This document shows, one piece after another, positions 31,865 to 39,971 of a stretch of DNA of 39,971 nucleotides. Position 1 is the stretch's first letter. Every line of letters starts with the position of its first letter. The notes under the pieces are model-generated. The model was not told the origin of the DNA, ran no database searches, and saw only the letters and a list, made by a program, of their open reading frames with translations. The position numbers and the translations under genes were made by a program. This DNA is from Prevotella sp. (GTDB taxonomy: Bacteria > Bacteroidota > Bacteroidia > Bacteroidales > Bacteroidaceae): assembly GCA_017455845.1 (NCBI GenBank), contig JAFSYY010000013.1, positions 1 to 39,971 of the forward strand, read 5' to 3'.

Positions 31865-32068
31865 GAGTCCACTTGAAAAAGTCCACTATCGCGAGAGAGC
31901 AAGCCGCATGGCACTCCCCTCCCCTCCAAGGGGAGGGGCAGGGGTGGGGTCTGTATTTTCCTGTCGCTGAACAAGTTAGTCACCCCACCCCTACCCCTCC
32001 CCTACATGGGAGGGGAGTGCCATGCGGCTTGTTTGCAGGCAGTAGCAGGAACTTTTTAAAGTAGACTC
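31865..32068. mobile_element. MITE-like nested inverted-repeat element
   Basis: The outer arms GAGTCCACTTGAAAAAGT (31865-31882) and 32051-32068 are inverted repeats with 2 mismatches in 18. Inside them, 24-base arms (31900-31923 and 32008-32031, starting CAAGCCGCATGGCAC) are perfect inverted repeats. Inside those, a GGGG-rich 20-mer (31930-31949) faces its complement (31983-32002) with one mismatch. There is no coding frame, and target-site duplication is not obvious. The structure is that of a non-autonomous, MITE-like element; the family was not identified. Confidence 0.7.
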
Positions 32069-32084
32069 AAACGTCAAAAAAAGA

Positions 32085-33512
32085 ATGTATATTATTATGG
32101 AATATGGTATATGTAAGAGCAAAAATCAGGCGGTAGCACTATTCACTATTCTCTTTTCACTATTCACTAGCCCCGCAGGGGCGCAGAGCGTAGTCGACGA
32201 GGTTGTTTGGGTGGTGGGCGACGAAGCCATCCTGAAGAGCGACATTGAGGTGACACGCCTGCAGGCCGCTATGGAAGGCATGCACTGGAAAGGCAACCCC
32301 GACTGTGCCATACCCGAACAGATTGCGGTACAGAAACTGTTTCTCCACCAGGCCGCCATCGACAGTATCGAGGTGACCGAGAACGAGATTGCCACGGGCA
32401 TAGAGCAGCGCATCGACTATATGATCCAGCAGACTGGCTCTCGCGAGAAACTGGAGGAGTATCGTAAGCAGAGCCTCACGCAGATACGCCAGTCGATGCA
32501 CGACGACCTGCGCGACCAGATGCTTATCCAGCGCATGAAGGAACATCTGGTGAAGGACATCAGCGTGACACCTGCCGAGGTGCGCCGCTTCTTCAGGAAT
32601 ATGCCTGCCGACAGCGTGCCTTACGTGCCTACCGAGGTGGAGGTGCAAATCATTGCACAGACACCCAAGATCACGATAGAGGAGGTGAACCGCGTCAAGG
32701 ATGAACTGCGCGAATATACCGACCGCGTGAACCGTGGCGAGACATCGTTCCAGACGCTGGCACGCCTCTACTCCGAGGACCCGGGCTCGCGACGCTCGGG
32801 CGGCGAACTCGACTATACGGGCCGTGGCATGCTCGACCCGGCCTTTGCCGCCGTGGCCTTCAACCTGACCGACCCGAAGAAGATCTCGAAGATTGTGGAG
32901 TCGGAGTTCGGATTCCATATCATACAGTTGGTAGACAAGCGTGGCGACAAGATCAAGGTGCGCCATATCCTACGCAAGCCCGTTGTCAGCGACTCGGCCG
33001 TCAACTCTGCACTCGTGCGCCTCGACTCCATCGCTGAAGATATTAGGGCCGACAGGGTTCCGAAGGCTCTCAGGGCACATCTCGAAGCCCAGCATTTCTC
33101 GTTCGAGGATGCAGTCACGGTGTTCTCCGACGACAAGGACACACGCAACAACCGGGGACTGATGTCCAACCGCTCTGAGCGTGGACAGACCTCGCGTTTC
33201 CGCCTGCAGGACCTGCCGCCAGAGGTGGCCAAGGTGGTCGACACACTCAAGATTGGCGAGATCTCAAAGGCGTTCCCCATGATCAACGAACGGGGAAAGA
33301 CCGTCTGCGTCATTGCCAAACTGAAGAACCGCATAGAAGGCCATAAGGCTACCATCACCGAGGACTTCCAGGTGATGAAGGACATGGTGCTCGACAAACG
33401 GCGCGAGGAGACCCTGCACAACTGGGTGGTCAACAAGATCAAGAGCACCTACGTGCGTATAGGCGACGAATACCGCGACTGTCAGTTTGAATACGAGGGA
33501 TGGAAGAGATAG
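32085..33512 (+). CDS. surA: SurA-like periplasmic chaperone and peptidyl-prolyl isomerase
   Basis: The 475-residue protein has an N-terminal export signal. Its hydrophobic core, ALFTILFSLFTSPAGAQS, is largely encoded by a 7-bp TTCACTA repeat (32137-32169). The mature part begins VVDEVVWVVGDEAILKSDIE, the SurA N-terminal signature. A parvulin domain at about residues 180-285 includes TLARLYSEDPGSRRSGGELD, and a second, diverged parvulin-like region begins KVRHILRKP near 293. This is the SurA layout for outer-membrane protein folding. ATG 32097 is an alternative start. It lies after the MITE-like element and before the ostA-like gene. Confidence 0.88.
   Translation: MYIIMEYGICKSKNQAVALFTILFSLFTSPAGAQSVVDEVVWVVGDEAILKSDIEVTRLQAAMEGMHWKGNPDCAIPEQIAVQKLFLHQAAIDSIEVTENEIATGIEQRIDYMIQQTGSREKLEEYRKQSLTQIRQSMHDDLRDQMLIQRMKEHLVKDISVTPAEVRRFFRNMPADSVPYVPTEVEVQIIAQTPKITIEEVNRVKDELREYTDRVNRGETSFQTLARLYSEDPGSRRSGGELDYTGRGMLDPAFAAVAFNLTDPKKISKIVESEFGFHIIQLVDKRGDKIKVRHILRKPVVSDSAVNSALVRLDSIAEDIRADRVPKALRAHLEAQHFSFEDAVTVFSDDKDTRNNRGLMSNRSERGQTSRFRLQDLPPEVAKVVDTLKIGEISKAFPMINERGKTVCVIAKLKNRIEGHKATITEDFQVMKDMVLDKRREETLHNWVVNKIKSTYVRIGDEYRDCQFEYEGWKR
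32137..32169 (+). repeat. 7-bp TTCACTA repeat coding for the surA signal peptide core
   Basis: About four and a half heptamers of TTCACTA type (one unit TTCTCTT) lie in frame within the hydrophobic core of the signal peptide. Gain or loss of one unit would shift the frame near the start of the gene. Confidence 0.75.
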
Positions 33513-33516
33513 TGCA

Positions 33517-33562
33517 CAATTGAGAATTGGGAATTGGGAATTGAGAATTGGGAATTGAGAAA
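33517..33562 (+). repeat. 7-bp AATTGGG repeat between surA and the ostA-like gene
   Basis: Six heptamers (AATTGAG, AATTGGG) fill the gap up to the start codon of the next gene. Confidence 0.85.
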
Positions 33563-35335
33563 ATGAAGTTAAAACCGTTTACTTTTTTTTTCTTTTCAAT
33601 TATTATCGGTTTGTTCGTATGCACTCCGATAATACAAGCATACATCCTGTCCTCTCACCTCTCATCTCTCACCTCTTCTTCCCCTAAGAAGGACAAGGAT
33701 CGCGTCTATCTGATTCATGCCGACGAACTGCACTACGACCGCTGGATGAACGACGACGCCCAGGTGCTGCGCGGCAATGTGCATTTTGAGCACGACGGCG
33801 CCAACCTCTATTGCGACAGTGCCAACTTCTATGAGGCCAGCAACTCGTTCGAGGCGTGGGGGCACGTGAAGATGCTGCAGGGCGACACCCTCTCGCTCAC
33901 CAGCGACTATGGCTACTACGACGGCAACAGCAAAACCATGGAGGCCAAGACCTTTACCGAGGGCAAGCAGGTGATGCTGAAAAACCGCACCACCACACTC
34001 TATACCGACACGCTCTATTTCGACCGCCTGGACAATATGGGCTATTACAACGAGGGCGGACGGCTGGTTGACAAGACTACCACGCTCACCTCGGAACACG
34101 GCGAATACCATACCGACTCGAAGGATGCCTTCTTCACGGACGATGTCAAGATGGTGGACAAGAAATTCACGCTGACTACCGACACCCTGATCTATAACAC
34201 CAAGACAAAACTGGCCAATATCGTGGGACCCTCGGACATCATCTCGGGCAACAGTCAGATATGGTCAGACATGGGCTATTACAACACCGACACCGAACAG
34301 GCACAACTACTCAACAGGTCACGACTGAGAAACGAAGGGCGCACGCTCATTGGCGACAGCCTTTGGTACGACGGCAAGACGGGCGTCAGCGAGGCGTTCA
34401 TGAACGTGGTGTTTACCGACACTGTGAACAACAGCGGACTGCTTTGCAACTATGGCTACTATGACGATACCACCGGCTATGCCCTTGCCACCGACAGTGC
34501 CGTGGCACTGGACTTCTCACAGCGCGACACGCTCTATATCCATGCCGACACGCTGAAGGTCTTTACCTATAACATGGATACCGACTCGGTCTATCGCGTC
34601 ATGCATGCCTATCACAAGGTGCGGGCCTGGCGCATCGACGTGCAGGCCGTGTGCGACTCGCTGGTGTATAACTCGAAGGACTCCTGCATGACCATGTACA
34701 CCGACCCCATCGTGTGGAACATCAACCAGCAACTGCTGGGCGAGGAGATACAGGTGTTTATGAAGGATTCGGTCATCGACCGCGCCCACGTCATCAACCA
34801 GGCTTTTTCCATTGAGGAACTGGGCGGCAAGGACATGTACAACCAGGTGTCGTCGAAGGAGATGTTTGCCTTCTTCCAGAATGGCGACATACACGAGGCA
34901 CAGGCCGTGGACAATGTGCTGGTGGCCTACTATCCGCTCAACGAGTCCGACAGCACCTACGAGGGACTGGTCAGACTGGAAACCAGCAAGATGCGCATGA
35001 TCATGGAGCAGCGCAAACTGAGCAGCATCTGGACGCCGAAAGCCGACGGCATGATGTATCCCATGACGCAGATACCGCCCGACAAACGCTTCCTGGAAGG
35101 CTTCAACTGGTTTGACTATGTCAGGCCGCTCTCACGCGAGGACATCTTCAACTGGCGACCCAAGAAAGAGGGCACCGAACTGAAACCGTCGCGGCCCAAG
35201 ACGCTGCCACACACCTCGCTCAACAACAAACCCTCAACGCCTCAACCTTCAACGCCTCAACCCTCAACGCCTCAACCTTCAACGCCTCAACCCTCAACGC
35301 CTCAACCTTCAACGCCTCAACCCTCAACGCCCTAA
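33563..35335 (+). CDS. OstA-like LPS export-related protein
   Basis: The start is placed at ATG 33563 ([18 protein letters not shown]); the frame runs 5 codons further into the repeat. The 590-residue product has a hydrophobic export signal. A Ser/Leu-rich stretch encoded by a CTCTCAC heptamer repeat (about 33650-33690) follows. The protein then has many beta-strand repeats of the OstA/LptA type, for example [29 protein letters not shown] and [20 protein letters not shown]. This is the OstA-like family of Bacteroidota, thought to act in LPS transport across the periplasm. The C-terminus is (PSTPQ)6-PSTP, encoded by a 15-bp repeat. mutL starts 2 bases after the stop. Confidence 0.82.
   Translation: MKLKPFTFFFFSIIIGLFVCTPIIQAYILSSHLSSLTSSSPKKDKDRVYLIHADELHYDRWMNDDAQVLRGNVHFEHDGANLYCDSANFYEASNSFEAWGHVKMLQGDTLSLTSDYGYYDGNSKTMEAKTFTEGKQVMLKNRTTTLYTDTLYFDRLDNMGYYNEGGRLVDKTTTLTSEHGEYHTDSKDAFFTDDVKMVDKKFTLTTDTLIYNTKTKLANIVGPSDIISGNSQIWSDMGYYNTDTEQAQLLNRSRLRNEGRTLIGDSLWYDGKTGVSEAFMNVVFTDTVNNSGLLCNYGYYDDTTGYALATDSAVALDFSQRDTLYIHADTLKVFTYNMDTDSVYRVMHAYHKVRAWRIDVQAVCDSLVYNSKDSCMTMYTDPIVWNINQQLLGEEIQVFMKDSVIDRAHVINQAFSIEELGGKDMYNQVSSKEMFAFFQNGDIHEAQAVDNVLVAYYPLNESDSTYEGLVRLETSKMRMIMEQRKLSSIWTPKADGMMYPMTQIPPDKRFLEGFNWFDYVRPLSREDIFNWRPKKEGTELKPSRPKTLPHTSLNNKPSTPQPSTPQPSTPQPSTPQPSTPQPSTPQPSTP
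35231..35332 (+). repeat. 15-bp coding repeat at the ostA-like 3' end
   Basis: Six full copies and one partial copy of a 15-base unit encode PSTPQ, ending at the stop codon. Units alternate between two near-identical forms (CCCTCAACGCCTCAA and CCTTCAACGCCTCAA), which points to expansion of a 30-base pair of units. Confidence 0.92.
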
Positions 35336-35337
35336 TC

Positions 35338-37335
35338 ATGTCCGACATCATACAACTGCTGCCCGACTCGGTGGCCAATCAGATAGCGGCAGGCGAGGTG
35401 ATACAGCGCCCGGCCTCTGTCATCAAGGAACTGGTAGAGAATGCCGTCGATGCTGGGGCACGCAATATCCGTGTCATCGTGCTCGATGCCGGGCGCACCT
35501 CCATACAGGTCATCGACGACGGTTGCGGCATGTCGGAGACCGACGCACGACTGGCCTTTGAGCGCCATGCCACGTCGAAGATACGGCAGGCCGACGACCT
35601 CTTCTCTTTGCATACCATGGGCTTCAGGGGCGAGGCACTGCCTTCGATTGCTGCCGTGGCACAGGTGGAACTCGTCACGCGCATGGCCTCCGAGGATATC
35701 GGCACCCGGCTGACGCTGCAGGGCTCGCGTGTCATCGGACAGGAGCCGGCGGCATGTCCCGTGGGCAGTAACTTCAAGGTGGAGAACCTCTTCTTTAATG
35801 TGCCTGCACGACGTAAGTTCCTGAAGACCAACGCCACCGAACTGAACAATATCCTCACGGCCTTCGAGCGTATCGTCCTCGTCTATCCTGACATCAACTT
35901 CACGCTCTTCAGCAACGGCATGGAACTGCAAAACCTCAGGGCGGGCAACCTGCGCCAGCGTATTGCCGACGTATTCGGCAAGAAAGCCAGTCAGGAACTG
36001 CTGCCCGTGGATGTGCAGACGGCCTTCTGCCGCATTACCGGCTTCGTGGGAAAACCGGAGACGGCACGTAAGAAAGGCGCACACAACTACTTCTTCGTCA
36101 ACGGACGATACATGAAGCACCCCTACTTCCATAAGGCGGTGGCCAGTGCCTTCGAGCGGTTGGTGCCTACGGGCACGATGGTGCCCTATTTCATCTATTT
36201 CGAGGTGGAGCCGGCCGACATCGACGTCAACATCCACCCCACCAAGACGGAGATCAAGTTTGAGAACGAGCAGAGCATCTGGCAGATACTGCAGGCAGCC
36301 GTCAAAGATGCTATCGGCAGATTCTGCGAAGTACCTTCTATAGATTTCGACACCGAGGGCAAGCCCGACATCCCCGTCTTTGACCCGCACCGCGACGCGA
36401 TAGAGATGCCACGCGTGCACTATAACCCGGAATACAACCCGTTCTCCGGCCCGTCCAAGCCCCACACCTCCGACTATGCTCGCACCCCCGACTATTCTCG
36501 TACCTCGTACCTCGCACCTCGTACCTCGAATAATCCCCCCTCCAACTGGCAGGTACTCTACGAGCCGAAGCCTGCGCCAGCCTTGCCTGAAGACAACCTT
36601 TTCCCTGTGGAAGAGGCTCCCACCGATGGCTCCATCCTTCCTCCCTCCTCCTTCCTCCCCTCTCCCTCCTCCCATTATCAGTACAAGGGCCGCTATATCA
36701 TGACTGCCGTGAAGTCAGGACTGATGATCATCGACCAGCAGCGAGCCGACATCCGCATACGCTATGAACGCTATATGGCCCAGATAGAGCAGAAGGCGGG
36801 CAACACGCAGAGGCTGCTCTTCCCGGAGGTGATAGAGTTCCCGCTGTCAGACAGCGTGATGGTGGATCGCTTCATACCCGACCTCACCCGCATGGGCTTC
36901 GAGATAACGTCGCTGGGAGGCGGCTCCTACGCCATCAACGGCATCCCTGCCGGACTGGAAGGCATGGATCCCGTCCATCTGCTGCGTAACGTGGTGGCCG
37001 ATGCCATCGAGAAAGGCGATGCCGATGTTCCTTCCTCCGTCCTCCCTTCTCCTTCCTCCACCACCCCTTCTCCATCCTCCACCACCCCTCCTCCATCCTC
37101 TACCACCCCTCCTCCATCCTCTACCACCCCTCCTCCATCCTCCACCACCTCCCACTCCCTCGCATTGAGCCTGGCCCGCCACGCGGCCATCCCACAGGGA
37201 CAGGTGCTCGACAACGAAGAGATGGAGCGCGTGGTCAACGAACTCTTTGCCTGTTCAAATGTCAACTACACCCCCGACGGCCGCACCATCCTCGCCATAC
37301 TGCCGCAGGGTGATATCGAGAAACTTTTAGGATGA
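35338..37335 (+). CDS. mutL: DNA mismatch repair protein MutL
   Basis: MutL couples mismatch recognition by MutS to strand removal. The 665-residue protein has the GHKL ATPase blocks [26 protein letters not shown], and [24 protein letters not shown] in two adjoining parts. VNVHP-type motif [12 protein letters not shown] is near residue 300. The C-terminal dimerisation domain begins near residue 440 ([12 protein letters not shown]). Its motif reads [15 protein letters not shown], where related proteins have IDQHRAH, so both histidines are replaced; an endonuclease function is unlikely. Two linkers are built from short DNA repeats: a CTCGTAC heptamer series (36497-36528) and an 18-bp SSTTPP repeat (about 37050-37150). 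Confidence 0.95.
   Translation: MSDIIQLLPDSVANQIAAGEVIQRPASVIKELVENAVDAGARNIRVIVLDAGRTSIQVIDDGCGMSETDARLAFERHATSKIRQADDLFSLHTMGFRGEALPSIAAVAQVELVTRMASEDIGTRLTLQGSRVIGQEPAACPVGSNFKVENLFFNVPARRKFLKTNATELNNILTAFERIVLVYPDINFTLFSNGMELQNLRAGNLRQRIADVFGKKASQELLPVDVQTAFCRITGFVGKPETARKKGAHNYFFVNGRYMKHPYFHKAVASAFERLVPTGTMVPYFIYFEVEPADIDVNIHPTKTEIKFENEQSIWQILQAAVKDAIGRFCEVPSIDFDTEGKPDIPVFDPHRDAIEMPRVHYNPEYNPFSGPSKPHTSDYARTPDYSRTSYLAPRTSNNPPSNWQVLYEPKPAPALPEDNLFPVEEAPTDGSILPPSSFLPSPSSHYQYKGRYIMTAVKSGLMIIDQQRADIRIRYERYMAQIEQKAGNTQRLLFPEVIEFPLSDSVMVDRFIPDLTRMGFEITSLGGGSYAINGIPAGLEGMDPVHLLRNVVADAIEKGDADVPSSVLPSPSSTTPSPSSTTPPPSSTTPPPSSTTPPPSSTTSHSLALSLARHAAIPQGQVLDNEEMERVVNELFACSNVNYTPDGRTILAILPQGDIEKLLG
36497..36528 (+). 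repeat. 7-bp CTCGTAC repeat inside the mutL linker
   Basis: Four to five heptamers (CTCGTAC, CTCGCAC) encode part of the linker between the ATPase and dimerisation domains. The unit is not a multiple of three. Confidence 0.8.
37050..37150 (+). repeat. 18-bp SSTTPP-coding repeat in mutL
   Basis: About five copies of an 18-base pyrimidine-rich unit (ACCCCTCCTCCATCCTCC and variants) encode Ser-Ser-Thr-Thr-Pro-Pro within the C-terminal domain. The non-coding strand is almost all purine. Confidence 0.85.
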
Positions 37336-37391
37336 TTGAAGATTGAAAAATGAAGAATGAAGAATGAAGAATGAAAAATAAAAATAATAAT

Positions 37392-38219
37392 ATGATGAAG
37401 AAGTTCTTTATGATGCTGGCCATTGCCGGCTTCTCCGTAACAGGAATGGCCCAGAGCGAGATACCTGGGCAGAAATACAGTGTGAGCACCAATTCGTTTT
37501 GGAACAACTGGTTCGTTCAGGGACATATTACCTGGAACGCATTTTATCCGGGCGACGCCAACGGACAGCACAACGGCTTTATGAGCGCACCCTTCCGGAA
37601 ATTCCCTACAGGGGAAGGCTATACGGGACTGGGCATGGCCGTTGCACTGGGCAAATGGTTCACACCCGGACTAGGACTGCGCACCAAGGTGAATATGGGA
37701 CGATGGGGCAGTAAGGTGACCGTTGCCGGCCATGACATCGACCCCGTGAAATACTGGACGGCCAACGAGCAGATCCTGTTTAACCTGACAAACATGTTCA
37801 AAGGCTATGACCCCAACCGCCTCTGGCATCTCATACCGTTTGCTGGTGCTGGCTTCAGCCGTAACATGACTGACAATGAGTACAGGACGCAGTTCTCATG
37901 GGGCTTCCTCAACACATTCCGCCTCAACAACAAACTCACGGCCAACGCCGAACTGGCCTGGAACAACTACGAAAGCGGACGGTTTAGCCTGGCCAACAAC
38001 AACCGTCACCATCAGTTCTCCTTCGAGATAGGCATCACGTATTCCATAGGTAGCGGGCGCTTCTCGAAGACGCCAGACCTCGAAAGCGTCAACGCCCTGA
38101 TGGAGTCGCAGATCTCGGCACTCGAGGCGCAACTCGAAGATGCCAACGCAGAGATAGAACGCCTGAACGGCGAACTGGAGGGCCAAGCCTCCGATTCCGG
38201 CGATGCACCCGCCGAATAA
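37392..38219 (+). CDS. Outer-membrane beta-barrel protein without OmpA-like domain
   Basis: The start is taken as ATG 37392 (MMKKFFMMLAIAGFSVTGMAQ), giving a standard signal peptide; an upstream in-frame ATG lies in a GAAGAAT heptamer repeat (37340-37380). The 275-residue protein has alternating aromatic and glycine-rich strands typical of an 8-strand barrel. Examples are NNWFVQGHITWNAFY, GLGMAVALGKWFTPGLGLRT and HHQFSFEIGITYSIG. A short coiled coil near the end (LMESQISALEAQLEDANAEIE) is followed by a Gly/Asp/Ala tail and the stop. Related Bacteroidales proteins, as I recall, continue after such a coiled coil into a peptidoglycan-binding OmpA domain, absent here. Confidence 0.8.
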   Translation: MMKKFFMMLAIAGFSVTGMAQSEIPGQKYSVSTNSFWNNWFVQGHITWNAFYPGDANGQHNGFMSAPFRKFPTGEGYTGLGMAVALGKWFTPGLGLRTKVNMGRWGSKVTVAGHDIDPVKYWTANEQILFNLTNMFKGYDPNRLWHLIPFAGAGFSRNMTDNEYRTQFSWGFLNTFRLNNKLTANAELAWNNYESGRFSLANNNRHHQFSFEIGITYSIGSGRFSKTPDLESVNALMESQISALEAQLEDANAEIERLNGELEGQASDSGDAPAE

Positions 38220-38310
38220 TTCAGGGATGCCCCCGCACAAACTGAATAGCGTCCGTGTCCGGCGGTTTTCCCGCAGGAATCCCTCTTAATAAATAAAAAA
38301 TGTGAAAATA

Positions 38311-38342
38311 TTTGGTGCTTTCCGAAAAAGTGCGTACCTTTG
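38311..38342 (+). promoter_or_regulatory. tRNA-Val promoter
   Basis: TTTG at 38311-38314 and TACCTTTG at 38335-38342, 20 bases apart, are a full consensus match, 19 bases upstream of the tRNA. Upstream (38220-38310) there is a loose AGGGAT/ATCCCT inverted repeat but no clear terminator. Confidence 0.8.
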
Positions 38343-38361
38343 CACCCGCTTACGAAAAGCA

Positions 38362-38436
38362 GGGCGTTTAGCTCAGTTGGTTTAGAGCATCTGCCTTACA
38401 AGCAGAGGGTCGGCGGTTCGAATCCGTCAACGCCCA
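38362..38436 (+). tRNA. tRNA-Val (anticodon TAC)
   Basis: The 75-base class I tRNA has acceptor arms GGGCGTT and AACGCCC. The anticodon stem TCTGC/GCAGA has the loop CTTACAA (anticodon TAC), the T arm is GGCGG-TTCGAAT-CCGTC, and the discriminator is A. CCA is not encoded (CAA follows). Confidence 0.95.
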
Positions 38437-38448
38437 CAAAAAAGAGAG

Positions 38449-38478
38449 AAGAGGTTGCAGCGGATGTTGCAACCTCTT
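38449..38478 (+). terminator. Hairpin after tRNA-Val
   Basis: AAGAGGTTGCA and its perfect complement (38468-38478) form an 11-bp stem with an 8-base loop, 13 bases after the tRNA. The bases after it (ATGGTTTG) are not a full T run, so termination efficiency is uncertain. Confidence 0.55.
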
Positions 38479-38555
38479 ATGGTTTGACAACATTTGACCC
38501 TATTTATCATCGCTTGACACCTTATTTTTAGTTTAACAACCAAAAGAAACAGAAT

Positions 38556-39725
38556 ATGATAGACGTAAAAGAAACCTACGACGCACTCATGGCCAGCGGC
38601 GTAGACATGTTTACAGGTGTGCCCGACTCATTATTGAAGAACATCTGTGCCTATATCACCGACACCGCTCCCCGCGAAAAACATATCATCGCGGCCAACG
38701 AAGGCAACGCCGTGGGCATCGCGGCCGGACATTATCTGGCCACAGGCAAGCCCGCACTGGTGTATATGCAGAACTCCGGCCTGGGCAACACCGTGAACCC
38801 GCTGCTGTCGCTGGCCGACGAGAAGGTGTACAGCATCCCCATGGTGCTGATGATTGGCTGGCGCGGAGAGCCCGGCGTGCACGACGAGCCGCAGCACGTG
38901 AAGCAGGGCGAGGTGACGCTGGCACTCCTCGACGCCATGCAGATACCCTATATCATATTAGAAGAGGTGGCGCAGATTCCTGCACACGTGGCACTGGCCA
39001 TGCAGCGCAAGGCACCCGTGGCCCTCGTCATCCGCAAAGGCACCTTTGGCAGTTACAAACTGAAGAACGCTCGCTCCAACGACAACCCGCTGAGCCGTGA
39101 GGAGGCCATGAAACTGGTGGTAGACCATTTGCACACCACCGACATCATCGTTTCCACCACAGGCAAACTGTCGAGAGAACTCTTTGAATACCGCGAGGCC
39201 GCGCACCCCTCCCCTCTCACCTCTCACCCCTCACCTCTCACCTCTCACCCCTCACCCTCCACCCTCCACTCCCACGACTTCCTGACCGTGGGCAGCATGG
39301 GACATAGCAGCAGCATTGCACTGGGCATTGCACTGGAGAAGCCCGGCCGGCGCGTGTTCTGCTTCGACGGCGACGGGGCCTTTATCATGCACGCCGGGGC
39401 ACTGGGCATCGTGGCCAGCATGAAGCCCCACAACTTCTTCCATATCCTCTTCAACAACAACGCCCACGAGAGCGTAGGCGGACAGCCCACCGTTGGCTAT
39501 GAGATAGATGCCACAGCCATGGCCAAGGCCAGCGGCTATCAGCACGTCATCAGGGCTGCCACCCGCCAGGAGATGCTCACCGCCCTGCAGCAGTTGGAAC
39601 ACCTTGAGGGCCCCGTCTTGCTGGAACTGCGCGTCAAGATAGACTCCCGCGACGACCTGGGCCGCCCCACTACCACGCCTATCGAGAACAAAGAAGCCTT
39701 CATGCAGTTCTTAGGCGGCATGTAA
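38556..39725 (+). CDS. aepY: Phosphonopyruvate decarboxylase
   Basis: AepY is a thiamine-diphosphate enzyme that decarboxylates phosphonopyruvate to phosphonoacetaldehyde, the step that pulls phosphonate synthesis forward. The 389-residue protein has TGVPDSLLKNI near residue 20, the catalytic-Glu segment AANEGNAVGIAAGHYLATGKPA near 46-67 (AANEGNAVGI, then AAGHYLATGKPA), MQNSGLGNTVNPLLSL, and MIGWRGEPGVHDEPQH. The TPP/Mg motif is FDGDGAFIMHAGALG ending NNNAHESVGGQ. Between the PYR and PP halves, residues about 217-240 (HPSPLTS repeats) are encoded by a CACCTCT heptamer series. Normally it sits beside aepX and an aminotransferase; neither is visible here. Confidence 0.92.
   Translation: MIDVKETYDALMASGVDMFTGVPDSLLKNICAYITDTAPREKHIIAANEGNAVGIAAGHYLATGKPALVYMQNSGLGNTVNPLLSLADEKVYSIPMVLMIGWRGEPGVHDEPQHVKQGEVTLALLDAMQIPYIILEEVAQIPAHVALAMQRKAPVALVIRKGTFGSYKLKNARSNDNPLSREEAMKLVVDHLHTTDIIVSTTGKLSRELFEYREAAHPSPLTSHPSPLTSHPSPSTLHSHDFLTVGSMGHSSSIALGIALEKPGRRVFCFDGDGAFIMHAGALGIVASMKPHNFFHILFNNNAHESVGGQPTVGYEIDATAMAKASGYQHVIRAATRQEMLTALQQLEHLEGPVLLELRVKIDSRDDLGRPTTTPIENKEAFMQFLGGM
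39203..39273 (+). repeat. 7-bp CACCTCT repeat inside aepY
   Basis: About nine pyrimidine-only heptamers (CACCTCT, CACCCCT, CACCCTC) run through the aepY interdomain segment. Three units equal seven codons; gain or loss of one or two units would shift the frame and remove the whole PP domain. Confidence 0.85.
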
Positions 39726-39789
39726 ACGTTTGCACGGACTGTGCAACGATTTATTATTGTCAGAAGATACATGGAAAGTGTAAAAACCT

Positions 39790-39797
39790 TAACTTTG
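39790..39797 (+). promoter_or_regulatory. Probable -7 box of the last gene
   Basis: TAACTTTG followed by CAACGG, 49 bases before the ATG at 39846, fits the consensus. No TTTG at the right distance upstream. Confidence 0.6.
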
Positions 39798-39845
39798 CAA
39801 CGGAAAAGTATGCAAACGCCTAAACAATAATAAATATTATATAGT

Positions 39846-39971
39846 ATGAAAAGAATCTTTACCTTTATGATGCTGCTCATGGCCTCGACGGCCATCAGTT
39901 TGGCACAAGACACATGGACCGTGGCCGGTACGGCTGCCGCCCTCAACGGCACCAAGGACTGGGCAGAGACC
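39846..39971 (+). CDS. N-terminus of a secreted protein (3' end outside window)
   Basis: The frame starts at ATG 39846 and is still open at the window end (42 codons). The first 21 residues form a classic signal peptide: basic MKR, a hydrophobic core IFTFMMLLMASTAISLA, then a likely cut before QDTWTV. The mature part begins TWTVAGTAAALNGTKDW. Too little is visible for a family call; an exported or surface protein is all that can be said. It has its own promoter box. Confidence 0.75.
   Translation, partial: MKRIFTFMMLLMASTAISLAQDTWTVAGTAAALNGTKDWAET

Overview
The window looks like a chromosomal segment of a Bacteroidota bacterium, most likely a Prevotella-type member of the Bacteroidales. The evidence is repeated TAnnTTTG -7 promoter boxes (several with TTTG 20 bases upstream), few Shine-Dalgarno sequences, a Bacteroidota-type dcw cluster without murF or ddl, a glycine-lipid type acyltransferase pair, and a secreted protein ending in a T9SS-like tail. 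Most of it is core chromosome. No phage, integrase, CRISPR array or complete IS was found.

Layout. 1-1.4 kb: end of a secreted protein, a 66-codon peptide gene, and a minus-strand MNT nucleotidyltransferase next to a possible HEPN remnant and an array of six 22-bp palindromic units. 1.5-4 kb: a large unassigned protein with a zinc-ribbon-like motif, a TerD-like region and a 21-bp minisatellite. 4-10.2 kb: greA (with a terminator-like leader hairpin), a HIT protein, manC, tRNA-Leu, a shortened DUF3667 gene, dgt, and the pair glsA-glsB. 10.4-26.7 kb: the division and cell-wall cluster mraZ-rsmH-ftsL-ftsI-murE-mraY-murD-ftsW-murG-murC-ftsQ-ftsA-ftsZ, with MraZ-box-like repeats in front of it and a terminator after it. 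26.9-28.8 kb: a second copy of the 22-bp x 6 array, a membrane metallophosphoesterase and a small FMN-binding protein. 28.8-38.2 kb: guaB, two parvulin-type periplasmic isomerases separated by a MITE-like hairpin element, an OstA-like protein, mutL and an outer-membrane barrel. 38.3 kb to end: tRNA-Val, a phosphonopyruvate decarboxylase (aepY) and the start of another secreted protein.

How the genes work together. The dcw cluster makes and polymerises peptidoglycan precursors (MurE, MurD, MurC, MraY, MurG, FtsW, FtsI) and builds the divisome (FtsL, FtsQ, FtsA, FtsZ), probably under MraZ autoregulation. The surA, ppiC and ostA-like genes serve outer-membrane protein and LPS biogenesis, glsA-glsB serve membrane lipid synthesis, and guaB, dgt, manC and aepY serve nucleotide, sugar-nucleotide and phosphonate metabolism.

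The most unusual content is non-coding. (1) A dispersed 132-bp element is present twice in the same orientation, each copy made of exactly six 22-bp units whose GTATTC/GAATAC half-sites alternate in orientation every 11 bp. (2) Degenerate 7-bp repeats fill many gene junctions and have entered coding regions (signal peptide of the SurA-like protein, N-terminus of the OstA-like protein, MutL linker, AepY interdomain segment). (3) A roughly 204-bp nested inverted-repeat element carries a G-quadruplex motif on each strand. (4) A perfect 47-bp tandem duplication covers the 3' end of ftsZ.
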